The notes under the pieces are model-generated. The model was not told where the DNA came from, searched no databases, and saw only the letters and a list, made by a program, of their open reading frames with translations. A stretch of DNA of 64,000 nt, taken from positions 630,902 to 694,901 of the forward strand of contig JABFGC010000002.1 of NCBI GenBank assembly GCA_013112685.1, written 5' to 3'. Shown here in pieces: positions 1-7,622 of the stretch; the first letter of the stretch is position 1, and every line of letters begins with the position of its first letter. Source of the stretch: Chloroflexota bacterium (GTDB lineage: Bacteria; Chloroflexota; Anaerolineae; Anaerolineales; Villigracilaceae). The position numbers were made by a program, and so were the translations under genes.

Positions 1-51
1 ACCCGAAACCTGCTCCGCGCTACAATGCCTTTTCCTACCCTTAGCCTTTCC

Positions 52-149
52 GTCGTTGCGAGGAGCCCAAAGGGCGACGAGGCAACCTCCCTGTTGCACG
101 GGAATTGTGTCGCCACGGCGCCACGCAACGCTTCGGGCTAACGCCCTCC
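52..149. repeat. Left part of a dispersed GTCGTTGCG-type repeat
   Basis: The stretch opens with GTCGTTGCGAGGAGC and continues with GGCAACCTCC, the same layout as the copies at 22927-23027 and 54128-54186. Those copies close with the inverse end (CGCAACGAC or CGCAATGAC). Here the closing end is missing and reappears at 1396-1408, on the far side of the IS110 gene, so this copy appears split by the insertion. The exact right border is not visible. Confidence 0.6.
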
Positions 150-362
150 ATTAGACTTGGAGTAGTATTGAGATTGCCAAACCAGGGCTGAACAAGTCTA
201 GGCACCCTCCTGGGTAGCACGCTGAGCCAAACTCAAATTGCGAAGCAGACCCAGTCCTGGTTGTGAACTAAGCTCAATCAGTATTAAAGCCTGGCAGGCT
301 AGTAATGGAGACCGCACGTTCACAAGTTGGCAAACCCAATACTCAAGTCAAAGAGGTTCACA
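150..362 (+). ncRNA. Candidate bridge RNA region of the IS110 element
   Basis: This is the non-coding left end of the element. Two compact hairpins are visible: ACCC-TCCT-GGGT at 204-215 and the palindrome AGCCT-GGC-AGGCT at 288-300. In the IS110 subgroup the left end encodes a bridge RNA whose two loops pair with target and donor DNA (established for IS621). I did not identify the guide loops, and the RNA assignment rests on position and family. Confidence 0.35.
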
Positions 363-1392
363 ATGACAACATTTGTATCCTTTGTAGGTGTAGATATTGC
401 TTCCGCTTCCTTCATGGCGTGTATCGGCACCACGCCCTGGAAGGTCAGGGTCAAGCCGGTGCAGTTTGAAAATGCCGAAGACGGTTTCGTCTCCTTTCTC
501 GGCTGGTTGCAGGAACACCATCTCAAAGCCGCAAGCACCGTGGTGTGCATGGAAGCCACCGGCGTATACAGTGAAGGTCTGGCGTACTTCCTCCATGCCA
601 GCGGCTACACGGTAGCGGTCGAACCGCCGCTGAACATCCAGCGCAAGTTTCCGGTGAACGCTTCCAAAACCGACGAACTGGATTGTCAGTACATTGCCGA
701 GTATGCCTGCCGCTACCAGGACAAACTCTCGTTGTGGAAGCCGAGAGCGGATATTTTAGAGCAAGTGAAGGTCCTGTTGACCACGCGCCAGTACTTTTCC
801 GTCCAGTTGACGGGACACAAGAATGCCTTGCATGCCATCCTGCGCAAGAAAGTCTCTTCCGAACTTGCCAAACAGGCTCACCAGACCATGATTGAGCAGA
901 TTGCCAAAGCCATCAAGGACATTGACCGGGAAATCCGCCGTCTGATTGACAGCGACCCCACTTTCAAACAGACCTTGCTCTTGCTTCTGTCGGTGCCGGG
1001 TATCGGACTGCAACTCGCAGCTCACCTGCTCCTCCTTATGCAGGAAACGCTCGACCCAAGAGTCCGGGCGGCGTTCATCGGCATTTGTCCAATCAGGCAT
1101 GAAAGTGGTTCTTCGGTCTTTTCCGCTCCGACTTCACGACATTATGGACCCGCCAACCTTGCGAAAATTGCTCTACCTGGCGGCTTGTTCGGTGCGTACT
1201 CATAAAAAACCATTTCAGCACTATTTCTTTCGTAAACTGGCGGAAGGCAAGCACAAGAAACTGGTCTTGAACAACATCCAAAACAAACTCCTCAAGATTG
1301 CCTGTGCCGTCGTCCGCTCGCAACAACCCTACATTCCAAACTATGGGCCTGTCAACCCCCTGGTTTTTCAAAAAACCTTGACAGCATCATAG
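363..1392 (+). pseudogene. IS110-family DEDD transposase, one frameshift
   Basis: This is the transposase/recombinase of an IS110 element. The N-terminal DEDD (RuvC-like) domain has the first Asp in FVGVDIAS, the Glu in CMEATGVY and the Asp pair in KTDELD. A central helical linker follows, and the C-terminal serine-containing transposase_20 domain includes VPGIG and LRKLLYLAACSV. Start ATG 363 is chosen because AGAGG lies just upstream; the frame is open further 5' but without a ribosome site. The frame is lost near 1159, where removing one T from AACCTTGCG restores LRKLLYLAACS and about 345 intact codons in all. It is either a decayed copy or, as with many genes here, a sequencing indel. Confidence 0.8.
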
Positions 1393-1395
1393 TAT

Positions 1396-1408
1396 TCGCA
1401 ATGACAGG
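1396..1408. repeat. Right half of the dispersed repeat split by IS110
   Basis: TTCGCAATGACAGG here is identical to the closing end of the intact repeat copy at 54177-54190. It lies directly downstream of the transposase stop codon, and its last bases form part of the ffh ribosome-binding region (AGGA at 1406-1409). Confidence 0.6.
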
Positions 1409-1417
1409 ATGAATTCA

Positions 1418-2740
1418 ATGTTTGAAACACTCACCGGACGACTCAACCAGATTTTCGATCAACTCCGCCGGCGCGGAAAACTTTCCGAAGCGGACGTGGA
1501 CGCCGCCATGCGCGAAGTGCGCCTTGCCCTGCTCGAAGCCGACGTGCACTTCAGCGTGGTCAAATCCTTCATTGCCCGCGTGCGCGAGCGAGCCGTCGGT
1601 GCGGAGGTATCCAAAGCGCTCAATCCCGGTCAACAGGTCATCAAGATCGTCAACGAAGAACTGATTGGCACACTGGGCGAACCCGCCCCGTTGAATCTTA
1701 CCGGACCCAAACCGCGCGTGGTCATGGTGGTTGGCTTGCAAGGCTCCGGGAAAACCACTGCGGCAGGCAAACTGGCGCGGCTGATGAAATCCAAAGGCGA
1801 GCGGGTTTTACTGGTGGCGGGCGACCCATACCGTCCCGCCGCGGTCAAGCAGTTGCAGCAACTCGGCGAACGGCTGGATGTGGAAGTGGAAGCGGATACC
1901 TCGATCACGCCGCCGCAACTCGCCAGGCGCGCCCTGAACAAAGCTGAAAAGGGTGGATTCAGCCTCGTCATCGTGGACACAGCCGGACGGTCCCAGATGG
2001 ATGCGCAGTTGATGGACGAGTTGAAAGCCATCGCCGCCAACGTCAACCCGGTGGATATCCTGCTCGTCATTGACTCCATGATCGGTCAGGAAGCGTTGAA
2101 CATCGCACAGGGATTCCGCGACAACGTCTCGATCACAGGCTTGGTGCTGACGAAAATGGACGGCGACTCGCGCGGCGGCGCGGCGATTTCCATTCGGTCG
2201 GTCACGGGTGTGCCGATCAAGTTCATCGGCGCAGGCGAAAAACTGGACGCGCTCGAAACCTACGACCCGGCGCGTTTGTCCTCGCGCATTTTGGGTATGG
2301 GCGACGTCATCGGCTTGATCGAAAAAGCCGAGGCGATGTACGATGCGCAGACCGCCGAGAAGCAGGCGCAAAAACTGATGAAGGGCGAGTTCTCATTGGA
2401 GGATTGGCTCGAGCAGATGAAACAAATGAAAAAGATGGGACCGCTCGCGCAAATCATGGACATGCTTCCCGGTCAGATGGGACAGGCGGCGCGCGGCATT
2501 GACCCGGCGCTGGTGGAGAAGCAGTTCAAACAATCCGAAGCCATCATCAACTCGATGACGTTGAAGGAACGCCGAAACCCGGATATCCTGAATGCCTCCC
2601 GCAGAAGGCGCATTGCCGCCGGTTCGGGGATGGAAGTGCAGGATGTGAACCGCCTCATCAAGCAGTTCCGCGAGGCGCAGAAATTGATGAAGACTTTGCA
2701 GAAAACAGGCGGCAAGGGGTTGGGGAAGTTGTTTGGGTGA
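1418..2740 (+). CDS. ffh: Signal recognition particle GTPase Ffh
   Basis: This is the protein subunit of the SRP, which binds signal sequences on ribosome-nascent chains and docks with FtsY at the membrane. The 440 residues have the usual length. The N domain covers residues 1-85, and the G domain carries P-loop GLQGSGKTT near 106-114, DTAGRSQ, and TKMDGDSRGG. The Met-rich M domain from about 300 holds the signal-binding methionines in MKQMKKMGPLAQIMDMLPGQ. ATG 1418 is preferred over in-frame ATG 1409 because family members begin MFETLTGRL and AGGA at 1406-1409 is well spaced for 1418. The upstream IS110 element may have displaced the original promoter. Confidence 0.97.
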   Translation: MFETLTGRLNQIFDQLRRRGKLSEADVDAAMREVRLALLEADVHFSVVKSFIARVRERAVGAEVSKALNPGQQVIKIVNEELIGTLGEPAPLNLTGPKPRVVMVVGLQGSGKTTAAGKLARLMKSKGERVLLVAGDPYRPAAVKQLQQLGERLDVEVEADTSITPPQLARRALNKAEKGGFSLVIVDTAGRSQMDAQLMDELKAIAANVNPVDILLVIDSMIGQEALNIAQGFRDNVSITGLVLTKMDGDSRGGAAISIRSVTGVPIKFIGAGEKLDALETYDPARLSSRILGMGDVIGLIEKAEAMYDAQTAEKQAQKLMKGEFSLEDWLEQMKQMKKMGPLAQIMDMLPGQMGQAARGIDPALVEKQFKQSEAIINSMTLKERRNPDILNASRRRRIAAGSGMEVQDVNRLIKQFREAQKLMKTLQKTGGKGLGKLFG

Positions 2741-2808
2741 AACGTGTCTTTCTCTTAAGGTTTTCCTTTGTGTTCCTTCGTGACCTGCCATGAAAATAGG
2801 CGGACTCT

Positions 2809-2880
2809 GCAAGTTTTACTTGCGGAATTCCAGAAGTAGAACTTCTGGACTCCATTTTCACCCTTCGGGGTGAATGGAGT
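2809..2880. terminator. Three consecutive hairpins after ffh
   Basis: Three inverted repeats follow each other: GCAAGT-TTT-ACTTGC (2809-2823), CCAGAAGT-AGA-ACTTCTGG (2830-2848), and a longer one (2849-2880) pairing ACTCCATT and CACCC with GGGTG and AATGGAGT around a TTCG loop. They sit between the converging ffh and the minus-strand gene at 2929. No clear T-run follows, so this may be a repeat element with terminator activity rather than a classical intrinsic terminator. Confidence 0.5.
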
Positions 2881-2928
2881 TCATGGATATTTTGTGGTCG
2901 AGTCCTTTTTGGTTTCGGCTTGTCTGAG

Positions 2929-3765
2929 TTAGGACCTTGCGGCTGATTTGTTCTGACTCGCGCGGAAGAGGAAATAAATGATGGTCGCGCCCACAATTAC
3001 AGCCAGATACGTTCCGATGTAAACCAGACCGCCGGGCTGTGCCTGGAAGTCGAAACTATCAATATAGACGAAGGCGGGAATAAGCAGGAATGCGGCTCCA
3101 GCAATCGAAAAGGGGATGATGGATTGCACGCTTGTGATGTTGCGGGTAAAGAGACCCGGAATCCCGCTCAGGGTAATTGCGAAATAAAATGCTCCGAATC
3201 CGCGCGAACTCAACTCGGAGAGTTCGCCGGGCCAGATGCTGCCGCCCCTGGCGGCTCCGGTCAGGAGCGGGATGGAGATATACCCTGCAAATAAAAGGAA
3301 TGCCAGGACGACAAACCGCTCCCACACCGGCACGGAAGGACCCGCCTGGTCGCTGACCGGGCGGGTGCGCAGCCAATCCACGATGCCGACGATTGCGCTG
3401 ATGCTGCCGATCACGAGAGCGGCGATATAAAGCACGGCGAGCCATGAGTCAAGCCGCAAGATGTTTCGGAAGGCGATCAACAAAAATGCTTCCATCAGCC
3501 CGAAGCCCCAGAGGAAGATGAACGCAGGACGGACCAAAGACCACCGCCAAAGCACGGCTGCCCGCCAGGCGGCGAAACCCGCCCCCAAATACCATGCGCC
3601 GATGGTCATTGCCAGAAAGGGTGAGACATTCCAAAGGAATTTTCCTGCCGCCCAGTTGGGGGCAAGGTAAATAGGCAGGGCAAGAAGAATGTACACCCCG
3701 GCTGTGACCCATGTGAGGGTTTTCGAGAGGTTGGAAAGCGTTTCGGAGGAAGAGGTTTTCGACAT
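2929..3765 (-). CDS. Polytopic membrane protein of unknown function
   Basis: The 278 residues contain about seven or eight strongly hydrophobic segments, for example the ones around VYILLALPIYLA, FVVLAFLLFAGYISIPLL, and VYIGTYLAVIVGATIIYFLF at the C-terminus. There is no signal peptide, recognisable catalytic motif or transporter signature. A good Shine-Dalgarno (AGGAG) precedes ATG 3765. It is convergent with ffh and divergent from rpsP, with no obvious partners. I do not recognise the family; the description goes no further than an integral inner-membrane protein. Confidence 0.6.
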   Translation of the reverse strand: MSKTSSSETLSNLSKTLTWVTAGVYILLALPIYLAPNWAAGKFLWNVSPFLAMTIGAWYLGAGFAAWRAAVLWRWSLVRPAFIFLWGFGLMEAFLLIAFRNILRLDSWLAVLYIAALVIGSISAIVGIVDWLRTRPVSDQAGPSVPVWERFVVLAFLLFAGYISIPLLTGAARGGSIWPGELSELSSRGFGAFYFAITLSGIPGLFTRNITSVQSIIPFSIAGAAFLLIPAFVYIDSFDFQAQPGGLVYIGTYLAVIVGATIIYFLFRASQNKSAARS

Positions 3766-3962
3766 CGCGGACTCCTTTCAATTTGTAAGACGAAACCCGT
3801 ACAAGTAATTGGGAGGAAACTTGTCTGGATTATACTCCTGCCGCAGGGGTGAAAGAAATTTCAATAATCCCTGTTTTCTCTGGTAAAATACAGCCCGCGA
3901 TTCCAGCCCGCACATCTTGTGCCTGTCTGGGACGTAATAAATCTCAAGGAGAAACAAGCAAG

Positions 3963-4307
3963 ATGGTTCGTATTCGTTTACGTCGTATTGGTCTCAAGGG
4001 CCAACCCACGTACCGCATTGTGGCGGCTGAAAAGGAAGCCCCCCGCGACGGACGTTTTTTGGAAATTTTGGGCGTGTACAACCCGCGCACCAATCCGGCC
4101 ACGATCAAGTTGCAGGAAGACCGCATCTATCATTGGATGAAGAACGGCGCCCAGCCTTCCGAGTCCGTGGAGAAGATTCTCAAGACCGCCGGTGCATTGG
4201 ATCGCTTCGAGCGCTTCAAGAAGGGCGAGGCGGTTGAAAACCTCGTCGCCGAAGCCGCCGCCGCGGAAGCCAAGCGCGCCGCGCCGGTAAAGACCCGCAA
4301 GGACTAA
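3963..4307 (+). CDS. rpsP: 30S ribosomal protein S16
   Basis: This is a small-subunit ribosomal protein that binds 16S rRNA early in assembly. The N-terminal MVRIRLRRIGLKGQPTYRIV and the following DGRFLEILGVYNPR are diagnostic. The 114 residues are longer than E. coli S16 because of an Ala/Lys-rich C-terminal extension, common in high-GC lineages. AAGGAG upstream fixes ATG 3963, although the frame is open from 3849. It heads the rpsP-khpA-rimM group, the conserved bacterial arrangement that links ribosome and 16S processing functions downstream of ffh. A possible -10 (TAAAAT, 3884-3889) lies in the leader. Confidence 0.97.
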   Translation: MVRIRLRRIGLKGQPTYRIVAAEKEAPRDGRFLEILGVYNPRTNPATIKLQEDRIYHWMKNGAQPSESVEKILKTAGALDRFERFKKGEAVENLVAEAAAAEAKRAAPVKTRKD

Positions 4308-4316
4308 TCACACAGC

Positions 4317-4348
4317 AGACCCCAAAGTCTTCAAGACCTTTGGGGTCT
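4317..4348 (+). terminator. Intercistronic hairpin between rpsP and khpA
   Basis: A perfect 11-bp stem, AGACCCCAAAG paired with CTTTGGGGTCT, encloses a 10-base loop. It lies 10 bases after the rpsP stop and shortly before the khpA ribosome site. There is no T-run, so it is more likely an RNA-processing or attenuation element that lowers expression of khpA and rimM relative to rpsP than a full terminator. Confidence 0.5.
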
Positions 4349-4363
4349 CTTACAAGGGAAATT

Positions 4364-4594
4364 ATGAAAGACCTGATTGAATACATCGCCAAATCCCTCG
4401 TGGATCACCCGGAGGACGTGGTGGTCACGCAAACCAACGGCAATCGTCCGCGCCTGGAGTTGAGCGTTGCCAAGGAAGACATGGGACGAGTCATCGGCAA
4501 GGGCGGCAAGGTGGCAAACTCCATCCGCGTTCTCTTGCGGGTGGCGGCGGAACGCGAAGGCAAACAAGCCACGCTGGATGTGACGGAACCCTGA
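4364..4594 (+). CDS. khpA: KH-domain RNA-binding protein KhpA
   Basis: This is a single KH domain of 76 residues with the GXXG loop in the sequence VIGKGGKVANSIR, which contacts single-stranded RNA. KhpA (YlqC) proteins pair with KhpB/Jag in many bacteria and sit between rpsP and rimM, as here. ATG 4364 gives the conserved start MKDLIEYIAKSLVDHPE; an earlier in-frame ATG at 4340 lies inside the intercistronic hairpin and is unlikely. The stop overlaps the rimM start (TGATG), implying translational coupling. Confidence 0.93.
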   Translation: MKDLIEYIAKSLVDHPEDVVVTQTNGNRPRLELSVAKEDMGRVIGKGGKVANSIRVLLRVAAEREGKQATLDVTEP

Positions 4595-5144
4595 TGGCAG
4601 ATCGGAAATCCGCAGGCTCGCCCAAAGGCGAGTCTGTTTATTTGGCAATCGGGTTTATCCGCCGTCCGCATGGGGTCACAGGCGAAGTCATCATGGATTT
4701 GCACACGGATTTCCCGAGCGCGTCAAAGCGGGACGCAAGGTTTACATCGGCGAGAAGCATGAAACCGCCACGCTGGGCAGCGTCCGCCCGCACGGCGACG
4801 GGATGCTGGTGCGGATTCGCGGCTATGAGACGCCTGAGACCGCCGGGCGGTTTCGCAATCAATGGGTGTACGTCAAGTCAACGGAAGTTCCTCCACTGCC
4901 CGAAGGTCGGCATTACAAATATGAATTGCTCGACATGCAGGTTGTAGACGACCAGGGCAGCGACCTGGGAATCCTCCGCGAAATCCTCGAAACCGGCGCG
5001 AACGATGTCTATGTGGTGGTGAACGCCGCCGGGAAGGAAATTCTCCTGCCCGCCATCCCTTCGGTGGTGCTGGAAACGGACATGCAAGCCCGCGTGATGA
5101 AAGTTCACCTGTTGGATGGTCTCATCGAAGAGCGCGGTTCGTAA
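4594..5144 (+). CDS. rimM: Ribosome maturation factor RimM, frameshifted
   Basis: RimM binds S19 and helps mature the 30S head. The N-terminal RimM domain is seen in YLAIGFIRRPHGVTGEV and the C-terminal PRC-like barrel in YKYELLDMQVVDDQGSDLGILREI and EILLPAIPSVV. Translation is in one frame from 4594 to about 4711 and in another from there to 5144. One extra C in the run of TTTCCCG would give DFPERVKAGRKVYIGEK and a normal protein of about 184 residues. A consensus deletion is more likely than real loss, since both halves are well conserved. It is coupled to khpA by overlap. Confidence 0.88.
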
Positions 5145-5177
5145 ATCGTCAATCGTAAATCCGAAATCGTCAATCGA
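5143..5177. repeat. Heptamer array (AAATCGT family) at the rimM stop
   Basis: Five consecutive degenerate 7-mers: AAATCGT, CAATCGT, AAATCCG, AAATCGT, CAATCGA. The array begins on the last bases of the rimM stop codon. A related array precedes ftcD at 23224-23258. Confidence 0.75.
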
Positions 5178-5207
5178 ACCGGGGAGTGATAAAATCTCAA
5201 CTCATCT

Positions 5208-6320
5208 ATGGACGATAAAAAATACTGGGTCGGGTTCAATCTCATCAAAGGTATAGGCGCGGTCCGTATGCAGGGACTGGTCGCTTACTTTGGCGATTTG
5301 GAATCCGCGTGGAACGCCGATCCCGCCGAACTTGCACAGGCAGGCTTGGGCGCGAAGTTGGTGGAAAAAGTTGTCGGGGCGAGAAAGCAGGTGGACCTGG
5401 AGCAGGTCTGGGCGAAGATCGAAGCGCAGGGAATCCAAATCCTCACCTGGAGCGATGAGTCCTATCCGGCGCGGTTAAGGGAAATTGACCAGCCGCCGCC
5501 CGTTCTCTATGTGCGCGGAGAATATTTGCCGGATGATGTCTTTGCCGTCGCCATCGTTGGCACGCGTAAGGTCACGCCGTATGGCAGGCAGGTGGCGGAG
5601 GAAGTCGCCTCCTTCCTCGCCGCGAACGGAATCACCATCATCAGCGGACTCGCCCGTGGAGTGGATTCCATCGCGCATCAGACCGCGCTGAAAGCGGGCG
5701 GGCGGACGATAGCGGTTCTCGGTCGCGGCGTGGACAAAATCTACCCGCCCGAACACCGCGCGCTCGCCGAACAGATGATGACGCGCGGCGCGCTTGTCAG
5801 CGATTATGCGGTTGGCACGCCGCCGGATGCGTCCAACTTCCCGCCGCGCAACCGCATCATTTCCGGGTTGTCGCTGGCGGTGGTGGTGATCGAAGCGGCG
5901 GAAACCAGCGGCGCATTGATCACCGCCGAGTTCGCAGCGGAGCAGGGACGTGAGGTCTTCGCCGTGCCGGGCAGCATCCTTGCGCCGCAAAGCCGGGGTA
6001 CGAACAAGTTGATTCAAAATGGGGCGCTGCCGCTGTTGAGCCCAAGCGACCTCATGCAGGCGTTGGATTTGACCCGCGTGGGTGAAAAGAAAACTGCGAG
6101 AAAAATTCTGCCGTCCGATGAAACCGAGGCGCGCTTGCTGAGCGTGTTGGGAGGCGAGCCGGTGCACGTGGATGAAATCCGTAATTTAGCCAACTTGCCA
6201 ATCGAAAAGGTTTCTGCTACCCTTGCCTTGATGGAATTGAAAGGCATGGTGCGGCAGGTCGGCGGCATGAACTACGTTGCCGTGCGCGAAGACCAGACTC
6301 AATACAAGGTGAGAGAGTAA
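5208..6320 (+). CDS. dprA: DNA-processing protein DprA/Smf
   Basis: DprA loads RecA onto incoming single-stranded DNA during transformation and is also widespread in bacteria not known to be competent. The 370 residues show an N-terminal helix-hairpin region, then the Rossmann-like DprA domain with GTRKVTPYGRQVAEEV, SGLARGVDSIAHQ, GRGVDKIYPPEH, FPPRNRIISGLS, and a C-terminal winged-helix segment after residue 295. A TAAAAT -10-like element lies at 5190-5195, 12 bases before the start; no strong Shine-Dalgarno is seen. The stop is one base from the next gene's start, so the two are co-transcribed. Confidence 0.95.
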   Translation: MDDKKYWVGFNLIKGIGAVRMQGLVAYFGDLESAWNADPAELAQAGLGAKLVEKVVGARKQVDLEQVWAKIEAQGIQILTWSDESYPARLREIDQPPPVLYVRGEYLPDDVFAVAIVGTRKVTPYGRQVAEEVASFLAANGITIISGLARGVDSIAHQTALKAGGRTIAVLGRGVDKIYPPEHRALAEQMMTRGALVSDYAVGTPPDASNFPPRNRIISGLSLAVVVIEAAETSGALITAEFAAEQGREVFAVPGSILAPQSRGTNKLIQNGALPLLSPSDLMQALDLTRVGEKKTARKILPSDETEARLLSVLGGEPVHVDEIRNLANLPIEKVSATLALMELKGMVRQVGGMNYVAVREDQTQYKVRE

Positions 6321-6321
6321 T

Positions 6322-7416
6322 ATGTCCGAACATCATTATGCGGTCATCATGGCTGGAGGCGGCGGGACGCGCCTGTGGCCCGTTTCGCGAAAGGAAAACC
6401 CAAAACAATTGCTCCCGCTGCTGGGTCAGGAGACGTTGTTCCAAAGCACGGTGAAGCGTTTGGAAAATTTGTTCCCGCCGGAGCGCATCCTGGTTGTGAC
6501 GGTGGAGGAGCAGGCGCGCGAGATGAAACAGCAGGCGCCTGAAATCCCGGAGGAAAATTACCTGATCGAACCCGCGCCGCGCGGCACGGCTTCGGTGGTT
6601 GGACTGGCGGCGAAAGTCCTTCAGAGGCGCGACCCGAACGCTGGGATGGCGATTCTGCCCTCCGACCATTTCATCCGCAACGTGGACTTGTTCCATTACC
6701 TGCTCAAGGCGGCGTTTGAAGTGGCGGAACAGGATTTCCTCGTCACGCTGGGCATCACGCCGACCATGCCCTCCACTGCGTACGGTTACATCCAGCAGGG
6801 CAAGCCGCTGGACGGCGAATATAAATATCCCGTCTACATGGTCAAGAGTTTCAAAGAAAAACCGGACGAACAGACCGCCCAGCAATTGCTCCGCATGGGC
6901 GACCATTCCTGGAACAGCGGCATGTTCATCTGGCGCGCCGATTCGATCCTGGAAGAGATCGAAAAGCAAATGCCCGAACTGGGCGCGGCGTTGAATATCA
7001 TCGGCGCGGCGTGGGGAACGCCCGGTCAAAACGAAGCCATTGAAAAGAACTGGCCCAGCCTCAAGAATGTAACCGTGGACTACGGCATCATGGAAAAAGC
7101 CGAGCGCGTTGCCGTCCTGCCTGCCGGCGGGTTGGGCTGGAGCGACGTCGGCTCGTGGTCGTCGCTGTTCGAGGTATTACTGCCGGACATGAACGGAAAT
7201 ATCGCCACCAATGCGGGCTTGCATCTCGCCCACGAGACGCACAATACGCTGGTCTACGGCGGCGGGAGCGACCGCCTCGTCGTCACCATCGGCGTGGATG
7301 ACATGGTCATCGTGGATACCGGCGACGTGCTTTTGGTGTGTAAGACGGACCAGGCACAGAAAGTCAAGGATGTGGTGGAACACTTGAAAAAACACCGGCA
7401 GGAAACGTATCTTTAA
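6322..7416 (+). CDS. manC: Mannose-1-phosphate guanylyltransferase
   Basis: The enzyme forms GDP-mannose from GTP and mannose-1-phosphate, feeding glycan, glycolipid or compatible-solute synthesis in the cytoplasm. The signature AGGGGTRLWPVSR with PKQLL near residues 11-30 is the nucleotidyltransferase loop; later FKEKPD and WNSGMFIWRAD are typical sugar-binding motifs, and GWSDVGSW closes the catalytic domain. At 364 residues it lacks the C-terminal phosphomannose isomerase domain of bifunctional ManC proteins. It follows dprA by a single base. The gene symbol is a family-level label. Confidence 0.93.
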   Translation: MSEHHYAVIMAGGGGTRLWPVSRKENPKQLLPLLGQETLFQSTVKRLENLFPPERILVVTVEEQAREMKQQAPEIPEENYLIEPAPRGTASVVGLAAKVLQRRDPNAGMAILPSDHFIRNVDLFHYLLKAAFEVAEQDFLVTLGITPTMPSTAYGYIQQGKPLDGEYKYPVYMVKSFKEKPDEQTAQQLLRMGDHSWNSGMFIWRADSILEEIEKQMPELGAALNIIGAAWGTPGQNEAIEKNWPSLKNVTVDYGIMEKAERVAVLPAGGLGWSDVGSWSSLFEVLLPDMNGNIATNAGLHLAHETHNTLVYGGGSDRLVVTIGVDDMVIVDTGDVLLVCKTDQAQKVKDVVEHLKKHRQETYL

Positions 7417-7519
7417 ACGCTCAGATGCTCAAGCCGCAGTCCCCGGCATGACGCAAGAAAAACCTTTGCCAAGTACGGCGAAGAGAGCGAATTCAGCAGG
7501 TGCGATCAAAAAATGCCGT

Positions 7520-7549
7520 TTGCAAAAAAACGAAAAACTGCTGTAGAAT
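7520..7549 (+). promoter_or_regulatory. Sigma70-type promoter for topA
   Basis: TTGCAA (7520-7525) and TAGAAT (7544-7549) are separated by 18 bases. Predicted transcription starts about 65 bases before the topA ATG. A GC-rich inverted repeat built on CCCGTAC/GTACGGG follows near 7559-7575, within the predicted leader. Confidence 0.55.
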
Positions 7550-7622
7550 GTGCCATCCCGTACCCGTACGGGGTGGATTTGTGTAACTCTCAAATACAAG
7601 CGTATCCTACGCTGGAGGTTCG

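Larger units (their letters stand above)
150..1396 (+). mobile_element. IS110-family insertion sequence (approximate limits)
   Basis: A DEDD-transposase gene (363-1392) is preceded by about 210 bases of non-coding DNA and followed almost at once by the right half of a dispersed repeat. IS110 elements lack conventional terminal inverted repeats, so the ends cannot be read off; I place them at the points where homology to the dispersed repeat stops. The long non-coding left end with a very short right end is the IS110-subgroup layout, in which the bridge RNA is encoded upstream of the transposase. The right end lies about 10 bases from the ffh Shine-Dalgarno sequence. Confidence 0.6.
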
